Source of the DNA: Galeopsis tetrahit
Taxonomy: Eukaryota > Streptophyta > Magnoliopsida > Lamiales > Lamiaceae
Assembly: GCA_963675135.1 (NCBI GenBank)
Contig: OY776131.1
Coordinates: 37,905,381 to 37,969,380, forward strand
DNA: 64,000 bases
Direction of reading: 5' to 3'
Of this stretch, positions 50,722 through 60,150 are shown piece by piece. The stretch's first letter is position 1; every line of letters begins with the position of its first letter. The notes beneath the pieces were generated by a model. That model was not told the origin of the DNA. It ran no database searches and was given only the letters and a program-made list of their open reading frames with translations. The position numbers and the translations under genes are program-made.

Positions 50722-51952
50722 ATATCTTCCCTTTTGAATTCATATGAAAGCAATGAATGCTAGGCCTGCATGAGTATTTTCTTATCTGTTCAGATAGATT
50801 ATTAATTATTAGCAGTTCCCTAATTGTTCAAGGTGGTACTAAGTTAATGTTAATTCTTTGGTTTTGGAGACATCGCATTAAGGCTCCCCTGAATTTCAAA
50901 AAGGCATGTTGAAAAAATGTTTATGTGCACATACATTTAATTGCTAAGCATCACATCATCAGTGTTAATCCTGTGCTAGCTAAAACAAGAACATTCTAAA
51001 TTAAGTGATTAAATCATTATGAGGCTGGCCTCACATCAAAGTTAAAATCCTCTGAAATATGAAAATGTATATATTAAGTGTTTGATTCATCTCATATAAT
51101 GCAGATGCACAAAGTATTGATCCCTTACTTCCTCGCGCTATGTGTCACGCCCAGTACTCATAGCCTTGAGGGTACTTTATTGGTACGTTGGCTTTATTTT
51201 ACACTTTGTTAGTTTATGCTCTTTCTCAAACAAAAAAAACTGAATTTTAGAGAGTTAGATGTAATAACATTTGGTGAGTATAGTAAATATGGATCCCAGA
51301 TAACATATGATATGATGCATCGACTCCTGGAAAGATGCAGATTGTCATTTTGTAGTGAAGAAGTTTTAGAGGTTAAATTCAGGCGTATGATCATGTATTT
51401 TGAGAATAAGGTACATGTCTAACTACGCAGGCTGGACGCGACCTAAGGTTCATTAGCATGTCAATGACTGGGATCTTTTGTTTGGGCTCCATTATTCTGC
51501 TGGTAAGGACCTTTTTCCTTAATCCTTACTTTCAACTTCTCTAGTCCCTTAAACATTTGATACATCTCTTCAGCTTACAAAATTGCTACTCCTGTATACA
51601 TGTACTTATCATAACTTCTTTGTATATATAGTTTTTGAGCAGAAGTGGTTATGGTTTAGCTGGGTGTTGGTTTACACTAGTTGCATTTCAATGGGTAAGT
51701 TTATTAAACTACTTCCACTCACTTTATATTGAAAAGGCATGATACCAGAAAGAAAGATGCAACATTTGATCAATTCTTTAAAATTTTCAATTAACAAAAT
51801 TGTATCTGATCCTTTTGTCTGTATAACTATAAATCTTATTTCTCTTCCAGTCACGGTTTTCTATTGCTTTACGCCGTCTCAACTTACCAACTGGGGTGCT
51901 TTATTCTGAGGACTCGACCCGTTATCAAACAGAGAAGCTGAAATCGGTATAA
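47402..51952 (+). CDS. MATE3: plastid MATE transporter, EDS5/DTX46 type, 14 exons
   Basis: Exons: 47402-47801, 47891-47985, 48083-48191, 48296-48351, 48972-49027, 49600-49738, 49862-49999, 50074-50142, 50242-50352, 50543-50671, 51105-51182, 51431-51502, 51632-51694, 51851-51952. Exons 2-13 have exactly the lengths seen in MATE1, so the structure is ancestral; 1,617 bases give 538 residues. The N-terminus (MFLRTPIHHSYRPNFPTPNR) is a typical transit peptide rich in Ser/Thr/Arg/Pro. The first helix is KFSGPAVGLWVCGPLMSLID; later marks are INGVGDIVLCR, GIAGAAWATMVSQ, EPLSQTAQSFMP and SGYGLAGCW. The C-terminus is 10 residues longer than in MATE1. Clearly diverged from MATE1 in exon 1 and introns, hence an older duplicate. 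Probable plastid-envelope exporter; the substrate (salicylate in EDS5) is inferred. Confidence 0.93.
48540..48850. repeat. Repeat remnant in MATE3 intron 4
   Basis: Contains CAGGGACGAATCCAGGATTT, then CCAAGGGAGGCGAAATTTTTC and a second GGGGGCAAAG/AAGGGTGGCAAAA block, wording common to degraded plant DNA transposons. The ends are not definable. Confidence 0.4.
50684..50720. repeat. (CT)n microsatellite in MATE3 intron 10
   Basis: About 18 uninterrupted CT units directly after the exon 10 donor; likely length-polymorphic. Confidence 0.95.
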
Positions 51953-52457
51953 TCCTGTCCGTTTCATCATTGAAGTCACGATTGATAATGCAAAAGGGCA
52001 AAGGTTGAGAATGAGAGCATACCACATCCTGTTGTATTTTTTATCATCTTTCACTTCATCATCACTGCCTGTTGTAATATCATTGCATAGGGATTTTGTT
52101 TCTTATCATGTAAAAGCATAACTAGATTTATTTTTTACGATATTATTTATTCACCAAGGCTTGGGGTGAAGTTAAAGCCGAAGAGACAAACCCAATATGT
52201 AATACTCACGATTTATATCCAAAAAGACTATTATGATTCTAAAAATCATAAAATCACTCTTCTTCTCTTGACATGGAACTACAATAAACAATTGATGCAT
52301 AATTTGCACATGGAACTACAATATAACAATTGGAGCTTGATATAATTATGACTTTATCAGCTTAAACCTAAACAATCATAATTTGCACAAGACTGGCTGG
52401 TTGATCCAAGGACAACAGTGCAGATTGATGCATTCAACACACAACATCAATGTTTGC
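51953..52457. other. Convergent 3' intergenic region between MATE3 and the CRM gene
   Basis: About 500 bases that must hold both 3' UTRs and polyadenylation sites. No reading frame of note and no repeat end seen. Confidence 0.6.
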
Positions 52458-53841
52458 TCAGAATCTGCTACTTCCTCGCCTACCTCCTTGCCTACCTCGG
52501 GCATATTGTCTAGGTTCTTGATCTGGCTCCGACGCTGCACTTTTGCGCTGTAATTTTCATCAAGGAAACCCATGCTCAGGAATATCCTAATTATCAATCA
52601 AGAAACTTACAAATTATAACAAAATTTTAGATAGCAGAAATTGTCTTCAATGTTCTCATCCAAGTTTGAGGGTCTGGAATTTCGCAAAGATGAAACAAAA
52701 CTAAGAATATGGCCTGCTCTCTTACTCATACATGGCAAACAATACAGAGCTTTCTATAATTTCAACAATGGATCCTCTTTATTTCCTTTGTGTAGATTTC
52801 TTTGTTATAAATTTGGAGAGAAACAGACCTGAGAGGATTGTTGGAAAACTGGTCGCCTCTTCAAATGGAGAGCAGCTCGTTTCTTTTTCTCTTCGGCTTT
52901 GAGCTGCAAGGCCAAGCTGGGTCTATAAAGAATCACAGTTCTACCGATTTGACCAACCGCTACTGAACCCGTGCTTTCCTCTAAATGCTTCACCGCATCT
53001 TTTAACTCTCCGGGACAAGAATTGTGTATTTTCAGCTGAAACACATTTAACAAAATTGAAACAATTGCTGCTTCATCACACTCAAGCCTAGTTCATAAAG
53101 GAAAACTATGTTGATGAAATACAAAAGGCATCGATTCACTAGCAAATTAGTACCAAACTCAATCATTGCCTAGTTATTGGCGTGCTCAAACCAAAGCAAT
53201 CAAGCATCAGAATGTGTGAAACAATTACGATAAAAGAACATAAAAATTGAAGCAATACCAACAAATTAATTAAAACACACATCACAGGAAAATTAGCAAA
53301 AGAGGAAGAGCATTACTACCTTGAGAAGCTCGTTAGCTTCAAGTGTTTCAATCAAGGCGGTGACGACAGTGTCAGTGACGCCCGATTTTCCAACCTGCTG
53401 TGACTTTAGCTTCTTCCCCAAACTGTGCGCAAATGAAGCCAATTCTTTCTTCTCCTTTACACTAAGACTCGGTGGAGGTGGAGTTTTAACCGCTCCCAAA
53501 TTCGATTTTTGCAAACCCTCAGAAACAGCAGCAGAAGCACCAGCTGCATTACTCTCACCTTCCGATTCGGTTTCCACACTCTCCAATAGAGCGACATCGT
53601 GCGCAGCATTACTCTCACCTTCAGATTCGATTTCCACACTCTTCAATAGAGCGACATCGGACGCAAATTGCTGCGAGGAAGCGGGAGAGAGACAGAAGAG
53701 GCGGGTAGAGGTGAAATACGGCGTCGTTCGGAGGGGGAGAAAGGATTTTTTGGCTATGGATACGACGGCGGCATGAGCTGGGCGGTTGAGGATAAAGCGG
53801 CGTAATATCAGGTGCGGCGACAAGGAAGCTAACGTAGCCAT
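52458..53841 (-). CDS. CRM-domain (CRS1/YhbY) RNA-binding protein, 3 exons, organellar
   Basis: Exons 53841-53320, 53035-52829 and 52547-52458, all GT-AG and in phase, 272 residues. The start is the ATG at 53841 (MATLASLSPHLILRRF), which gives an Arg/Ser-rich transit peptide; the frame happens to stay open upstream into the tRNA, but that part is not coding. A single CRM domain runs from about residue 125 to 225 (KELASFAHSLGKKLKSQQVG, VTALIETLEANELLKLKIH, TGSVAVGQIGRTVILYRPS). The tail is Arg/Gly-rich (RGRQGGRRGSS). Residues about 45-85 are two copies of a 20-residue acidic unit (DVALL.SVE.ESEGESNAA). Family knowledge: CRM proteins bind group II introns or pre-ribosomal RNA in plastids and mitochondria; a single-domain member is closest to YhbY-like ribosome assembly factors. 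From memory it corresponds to At2g21350. Confidence 0.9.
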
Positions 53842-53960
53842 TTCAGCTTTATAAATTTCGCAACTCGTCTGCAATGAAATACCTCTAGCACTTGATTTAG
53901 CTCGATGCAATGAAATACTAACAGTTTTGTAAAGGTAAAAGAAAATATTTGACATCAAGT

Positions 53961-54032
53961 GGGTGTTTGGTCTAGTGGTATGATTCTCGCTTCGGGTGCG
54001 AGAGGTCCCGAGTTCGATTCTCGGAACACCCC
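53961..54032 (+). tRNA. tRNA-Pro(CGG)
   Basis: A 72-base cloverleaf: acceptor stem GGGTGTT/AACACCC, D-arm box TGGTCTAGTGGTA, anticodon stem CTCGC/GCGAG around the loop TTCGGGT (anticodon CGG), and T-arm GAGTTCGATTCTC. The discriminator is C at 54032. No intron. A polymerase III stop (TTTTT) follows at 54053. Confidence 0.95.
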
Positions 54033-54454
54033 GCAATTCACCCTTCCTTTCATTTTTACCCCATGATTTTTTTTGTCGCCTTTCATTTTTACCCCAATAT
54101 TCATATGTTTCATTTTTTTAACATTGACGACCAATAAAAAAAAAAAGGAATTCGACTCGACTAATAAACGAGTCTAATAAAATTAAAAATATAGTTATCG
54201 AGTCTAACGATTTGAGCTCAAATCGACTCATTAATAAATCGAGTGTTTAACAAGTTCAACTTATTAAGTCGGGTACTTGAAGTTTGAGATAGACTCAAAC
54301 AGTCAAACTCTTGTCGAGTTGAACTCGGCTCGATTACATTAACGAACAAAAATAAAAGTCTGACAAAAGACATAAACGAGCCTAATGAGATTAAAAAATA
54401 TTTTACAGAGTCTAACGAGTCGAGCTCATCTCGGCTCATTAATAAATCAAGTTA
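54033..54454. other. AT-rich spacer with GAGTCGA-type short repeats
   Basis: Many copies of short words built on CGAGT(C/T) and GAGCTC(A/G) across 54,150-54,440, with no ordered period. This looks like the remnant of a repeat; no gene. Confidence 0.4.
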
Positions 54455-55354
54455 TCTATATATATATATATATAATAACAGAATAGTGGCTTCCTGAGCA
54501 AGTTCCCGCCCAAACGTTGAAATATTAAAATATTTATCATCTTTTAAAATTATTTTCCATTATTTTCCTTTATTTTCATTCTCTCTCTCATCTCTCCTGT
54601 TGTGCCGGTCAATTTTTCTTCTTAGTTTCTTCATTATTTTCTTCTCCACCAAATTTTCTTTCTTCTATTCTCTTCTCAACCAATTTTCTCTCTTCTATAA
54701 TCTTCTTCCCTAACAAATTATGATCAATCTTTTTTTTAAATCTATTATCCTCTCATTCTTCATTCTACTCTCTCTCCACCCTTTTTTCCGTAATTTTCTA
54801 TTCTTTTTTTTTCTTCATAGTATGTTTTATCATGGGTTCTTCTAACAAATTATCCCCAAAATTGCAGATTTCAAAATAAATACTCTCAATGTTGTGTTTT
54901 CTCCATTAATCGTTTTTTCTACTCATTTTTTTAGTCCGATTCTTCTAACAAATTATTCTGAATTTTTAATTTTCGATTGACTTCTTCTCTTTCCAACGCC
55001 TTTGACCCCTGATTTGAAATTAAACTTTATAAAGATTAACTTGATTGAGAAAGATTTCAATCTGGAACGATTCAATTCACACAATTGAACATGTATTCAT
55101 CAGATTTTTTGCAAATTGAACATGTATTCATCAGATTTTTTTTGGCTTTGTACTATTAAACAGACTTTCTACTCATTTTTTTAGTCTGTAAATAATTTGC
55201 CATCCTTAATTTAATATTATATAAAAAATACTCCAAAATTCACACATATGATATTAATTATATTGTATGTATACAAAAAATTATTTAATAACATCACATT
55301 GTTCATATAAATTTATTAATATATAAATCGTGCATCGCACGGAAGAAATACTAG
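54455..55354 (+). mobile_element. Helitron H7, 900 bp, same family as H1
   Basis: Starts TCTATATATATATATATATA after A (54454) and ends with a CGTGCATCGCACG hairpin, a short tail and CTAG (55351-55354) before T (55355). Its subterminal words AATAGTGGCTTCCTG and TCCCGCC match H1. A 31-base direct repeat (ATTGAACATGTATTCATCAG) lies at about 55,083-55,145. No coding. Confidence 0.9.
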
Positions 55355-55928
55355 TTTATATATACAAGCAAATCAGCCAGCATTGTTGCCATATGTTCTC
55401 AATCTGTTTGGCCCATATGACCATACATTAAACATTTTGTATATTTTTAAAAACCGAACACTGATTTTATATTTGTCATTTCATGCATCTCTATTTATTT
55501 TTTCAAAAATTACAAAGTGCACTTAGAGCATTATGGGGTGTGAGTAGTCAGACCCAAACAAAATCTGAAACGGCAAGGCCGTTCAAAATTTTGGTATATA
55601 GTGATAGATATTTTTAAAAACTCTGGTATATACCGAAATTTCAATACTATTTCAGCAGATATTTTACATATACCGAAATATACTACTCCATGTGGAACGT
55701 AATTTCAATAAGTAGAACAAATTAAAATGTACTAAAAATCAAACTCCATTTGATGGATAAGTATAAACCCAGACACATAAAAAATTAAAGACAATCATTA
55801 ACAATAGTCAATAATATTTTCATCGAATAAACAACAAAAAATAGTCCCTTAACTCACCTGTAGGCTGTAACCGCGAGCATCATAACAATTAAACAAATTA
55901 TATTAATAAATACAACTTCATTATGTTT
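55355..55928. other. Intergenic, 3' side of the FGGY kinase gene
   Basis: AT-rich, no reading frame or element end. 55,580-55,680 has three words like GGTATATA.CGAAAT, possibly a small decayed repeat. Confidence 0.5.
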
Positions 55929-58900
55929 TTACTGTGCAGCACCTTTCATGGCTAATAATGCAGCTCCATAAGCAGCTTCAGCCTGAAGTGCCTTGCGAAC
56001 GGGCAGACCAAGAACTCTCTCTCGAATTTTGATCCATTTCTCGTTTTTTGACCCTCCACCCGCGGTGAAGACTTCATCAACGGGAGTAGCCCCTAATTCC
56101 TTCAACAAGTTGTACCCCTTTGCCTAAATTGACATAAATACAAGTTAGTTACATTAGTAAGTTCATTTGCAGTAACCATAAAACATCTTGAAGATATAAG
56201 AAGATTTCAAAACAAGGGACCTGAATGAAATTTTCTTTACCTCAATTCGAGCGATAGACTCTAGAATACCGTGTAAGTAATCGATATCACTTTCTGGGCG
56301 AGGATGTAACCTGAAAGGACGATTAACTGCCGAATTAGTTTTAAGAATGATTGTCTACAAATTAAGACTGTTCTAATTACAGACAATATATTGATGGTGG
56401 TATTTCTTTATTTGTCGAACTTTCTATTACTCACCAAGGCAATATAAAAATATAAGTCTATAAGGGCGTCTAAGCTACTTCAAGAACAAAATGTTGTGCA
56501 GGAAGGTAATCAAACACATACTGGTCGTCAATTCATTACATCATTTTGAATTTCGTAATGATTTTCATCCAAAAAAGGCATGATAATGACTTTTACTGAA
56601 TAATAGGATTATAAATTTCTTGTTGGATTTATTTGGGACATTTTCCACTAATATGAATAGTTAATATACTTCTCTTGAAGCAGTGAAACTATAGTTGAAT
56701 ACCTTGGTTCCATTTTTGGATTTGCTATTGGAAATCTTTCCCCATTATTTAGGAGAGGATAATAGTCGAGAGGCGAGGCGTTTGCAGGATTAATATGAGT
56801 GCTCAGTTTTTCCAGTTGATCATCCGTAAAAATCTGCCTGAGAACAGCTCCTCCTGTGTTTGAAGCTCCTCCAACAAGCCATTTATCATCAAGGCGGTGA
56901 CTATACACGCCAAAACGTGCATCTTCCACTCTCCTTGTGCTTAATAGTTTAATAGCTAGAGTTGAACCCAAAGATGTAACCTGTTTGTTATTACAACAAG
57001 AGTTTAGCTACTCAATCTGCATAATGATCATCATTTCCTTGGTTCAAGGTTCACCATAAAGCAAAGGAGGAGAAGATTTAGCATAATTTGTGCACTATGA
57101 ATCATTAGAACACAAGGGCACAAGATTCTCACAGCTTTTCCAGGTTGATTGACACGTGCTGCAAGAAAGGCTGCTATACTGTCGGTGGTTCCAGTGCAGA
57201 TAACACAATCCTTTGGAAAACCTGCCAATAAACCAATGCTCACAGCATGAACGATAGAAGACTCAAACAACTTGTTGATGGTCATCTTTTGAATATATTT
57301 AGGAATGGATTTGGCTTCCGTGAAAGCATTGAATGTCGCGTGATACTGTTATGTTTGAATGTCAGTGCCATCTTTATCATGAGCCAATCATCTGAAGTCT
57401 TTTTAATATGATGATCTCCTACAATTTTGTACGTACAACATTTAACTGTGGGTCATATTCATCAAGCCTCAGTTCCATATCTAGAGCTTATATTGCAACA
57501 TTGTCTGATTTTAGGCCATAGAGATTGTTAAAAAGGGAAAATGAGTGAGTTAGATCCTAAAAGAAAATCATGTTAAGGAAACAAAAATGTAGAAATACTT
57601 GCACAAGTGCAAATGGTTAAGGACAAACACCAGTGACTCACAACGGGGCAAATCAAGCAATAAAATAGAATTGATAAAACTTTTTATTTCAAAATTGCTA
57701 TCAATGACATTATGGAATATGGATATGCTATTCACAAGGATGTGCATTTAATTTATCAACTGAGCTGTTCTCAGTAAAATAGAGTATAGCAAGCATACCG
57801 TAATGCGTACTGACGTTCTCTTTCATAGAGCCAATTGAGGTTCCAGGAGCTATTACAAGAGGTAAAACACTAGAATATGGCTGATCGAGTAGCCACATAG
57901 GGTATGACTCGACTTCAGGATCATATCCAACCTGTCATATTAGATATATAATTATATCAAACAATCTATGAACAATTTAGAAAAGAAACAAACTGAATTG
58001 ACTACTGAGAGGGACTATACTTTCAAAGCATTGTTGTAATCAGACACTCCGAGCTTTCCATGAAGAAGCCACAACAACCAGTCTGCTTGATGCAATAACA
58101 CTGCTGAAGTTTTAGATGTATCACAAGAACTCCACCAAGAGACAAGTTTGCAAAGTGTAGAAGATCCAGAGCAAACTGTGTGGTTAGCAGGAGCAATTTC
58201 CTTCACAATTGGTAAAGCTTCTGCACAACTCTGATTGTAGAGGAAAGGTTTACACAATGCTTCACCGGTTTTGCTGCATTTAAATATTATATTGAAAAAT
58301 AAATACTGATATGGACAACGGGAAAGATGAAATTAGAGGCAAATTTTTTCCAAACTATTAAGTTCAACCTATCAACGATGATTGTTGTTGCAGAAGTACC
58401 ATCAATGGAGATGGATGCAACGGCTTGGCGAAGATTCACTGGAATATCTTCCAAGAGACCAAAAAGCGTTGTTCTCCAAGATTTGATCCAATCGATTGTT
58501 TCTTCACTCTTTCTAGAAAACAAACAAACTTACATTCTCATCTTACAATAGACATCATACAAATAATTGCAACAGGAATGCCACTAGAAATCCAATCAAT
58601 AAAAAAACCAAATTAAATGCAAATTCTGAAAGCCAATCAAGCAACTAAATAACAGAGAATATACCATATACATCGGGTATTCTCTCTTCCCGTCAGCTCG
58701 TAGTTTTCCTTCCTTGTCGATCAGAGCATATCGAGCACCAGATGTACCAAAGTCCATTCCAAGATAGAGTCGTTCCCCTCGTTCGAGGTTAACTTCCATA
58801 TTCACTGTAACAGCTCTCAGCCTAGTCGTTCTTGGTTCTGCTTTATCAAGCCAACGAGCATTAATTAACAAATAACAAGATTCCTCTTATATTAATCCAG

Positions 58901-59312
58901 TATGTAATTACTTCAACAACTCAATTAATCAATCCATAACTAACAACCCACACGAGATGACTTACTCCAACTACATTATATTAGATAAAACATCTACACT
59001 TTGGAACTCAATTCCAAAATTCAAATCTGAAATCAAATAAGGCTTAAATTAGGCTTTCATATGATATTGAGAAGTGCAATTCTTACCATTAGCCCTATAA
59101 TTCTTAAATCTATGCACCTTAAAGGCAGTTACAGCTTATTGTGAAAACTCAAAGGAATTGTCATTATACTTATATAAAATGATCAATTGAGAATACAAGT
59201 ATGATTATACACTTAAAAAGAGGGAAAATAATTAATTACTAGGATGTCGTTGGGAGATAGGCAGATGGAGGAACAACGAGCTTGTGCTACTGCAATATAG
59301 TGAGGTCACCAT
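55929..59312 (-). CDS. FGGY-family pentulose kinase, plastid, XK-1 type, 9 exons
   Basis: Exons: 59312-59240, 58837-58665, 58508-58369, 58273-58021, 57931-57799, 57221-57133, 56980-56703, 56310-56241, 56123-55929; all join in phase to 467 residues. Exon 1 is a plastid transit peptide (MVTSLYCSSTSSLFLHLPIS). The kinase follows: N-terminal phosphate loop LYLGMDFGTSGARYALID, DGTSATTIIVD, the SDYNNALK block that should hold the catalytic Asp, then C-terminal CTGTTDSIAAF, GSTLAIKLLS, GGASNTGGA and GGGSKNEKW for ATP binding. The length fits Arabidopsis XK-1 (At2g21370, 478 aa by memory). A related cyanobacterial enzyme is known to prefer D-ribulose, so xylulose or ribulose is possible; this is not resolvable here. 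All expected motifs are present. Confidence 0.93.
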
Positions 59313-59371
59313 TTCTTTGTGTAACAGATAATGAACCGAGCGCCATTTGTTTATCTCTCTATGTATCAAGT

Positions 59372-59377
59372 CACGTG
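59372..59377. promoter_or_regulatory. G-box (CACGTG) just upstream of the kinase gene
   Basis: A perfect palindromic CACGTG 60 bases before the start codon of the kinase. G-boxes bind bZIP/bHLH factors and are common in light-regulated plant promoters. The short distance means it may lie in the 5' UTR; significance uncertain. Confidence 0.35.
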
Positions 59378-59537
59378 TGAATGTGATGCACCTTCTTTTG
59401 CTAAATAAGAAGTCGCTAGTTTAATTCAGGAGTCGCGTTTTATAGGAATTGTCGTGTAAATGAAATGCTAGGGTTTTTGTCCTATATCCTCCCCACCTTG
59501 AGAAAGAAACGTTATTACGAAAAAGAAACAGAAAACT

Positions 59538-59566
59538 CTCACTGTGTGCGATTTTCACACAGTGAG
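59538..59566. repeat. Perfect 11-bp hairpin in the GC-rich region
   Basis: CTCACTGTGTG and CACACAGTGAG with a seven-base loop. Too short for a MITE; could be a stem in a 5' leader. Confidence 0.6.
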
Positions 59567-60150
59567 GATGTAACCCTAATACTTCAGCCGCCGCCACACA
59601 CAATCCCTCCGGCCACTCCTGCGCGCCGTCGCCACCGCTCGGACTGCCACATTATAACGCGGAGCCGCTGCACCATAACCATCCGGTGACTACACCCATG
59701 GCCGTCGGCTAGTGGCCTCGCGGCTAATGCCTGACGCCGGAGACAGATACCAGGCCTGCTATTATTTTTGTGATTCACATTCTTTAAGCGATTTTTGAAT
59801 CGCGATTTCAGAGCAACTAAATGTGTTGCCATCTGTATTCCCGGCATTATGACCACCGATAAATGCCCCCGTATATTATGACTTCACCGTTGAGATGTTC
59901 CCTTAAAGTTGAGTTCACCCACCATTTTTCTTTCCAAAGTTACCTTTTCCTTATAACTCTAGTCCTAACCCTAATTTAATTCCATCATTCCTCATTTTCT
60001 ACCGCCTCTCACTCCTCTCCTTTTCCTCTTTCTTTTGCCGTCGACCACCTCCCGCCCGTCGGCGCCGTCCGGCTGCCCGCCGCCTCCCTCCCTACCTCCA
60101 TGCAGCAGCATCCGCCTCCCTCCGTGCAGCCATCTCCATGAGGTAGGTAT

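Larger units (their letters stand above)
59313..60150 (+). other. GC-rich leader-like region, possible start of a forward transcript
   Basis: Against the AT-rich background, 59,580-59,700 and 60,000-60,140 are GC- and pyrimidine-rich (CTCTCACTCCTCTCC, then GCCGTCGACC, CCGCCTCCCTCCCTACC). Two telo-box words AACCCTAA (59572-59579, 59967-59974) occur just upstream, as in plant 5' UTRs, and CATGAG/GTAGGT at 60,137-60,147 would make a fair splice donor. No long reading frame follows. I regard it as a probable promoter/5' UTR of a gene whose body is unclear or outside the window. Confidence 0.4.

Noticed and set aside
53842..54036. 65-codon N-terminal extension of the CRM protein (MRGVPRIELGTSRTR...)
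   Set aside because: It is the antisense translation of the tRNA-Pro gene and its flank. The transit-peptide-like MATLASL start at 53841 is the credible one.
59584..59856. 90-codon minus-strand frame upstream of the kinase (MATHLVALKSRF...)
   Set aside because: Considered as a transit-peptide exon, but the exon at 59312-59240 splices in phase and reads as a better transit peptide. This frame comes from a GC-rich leader with no splice link.
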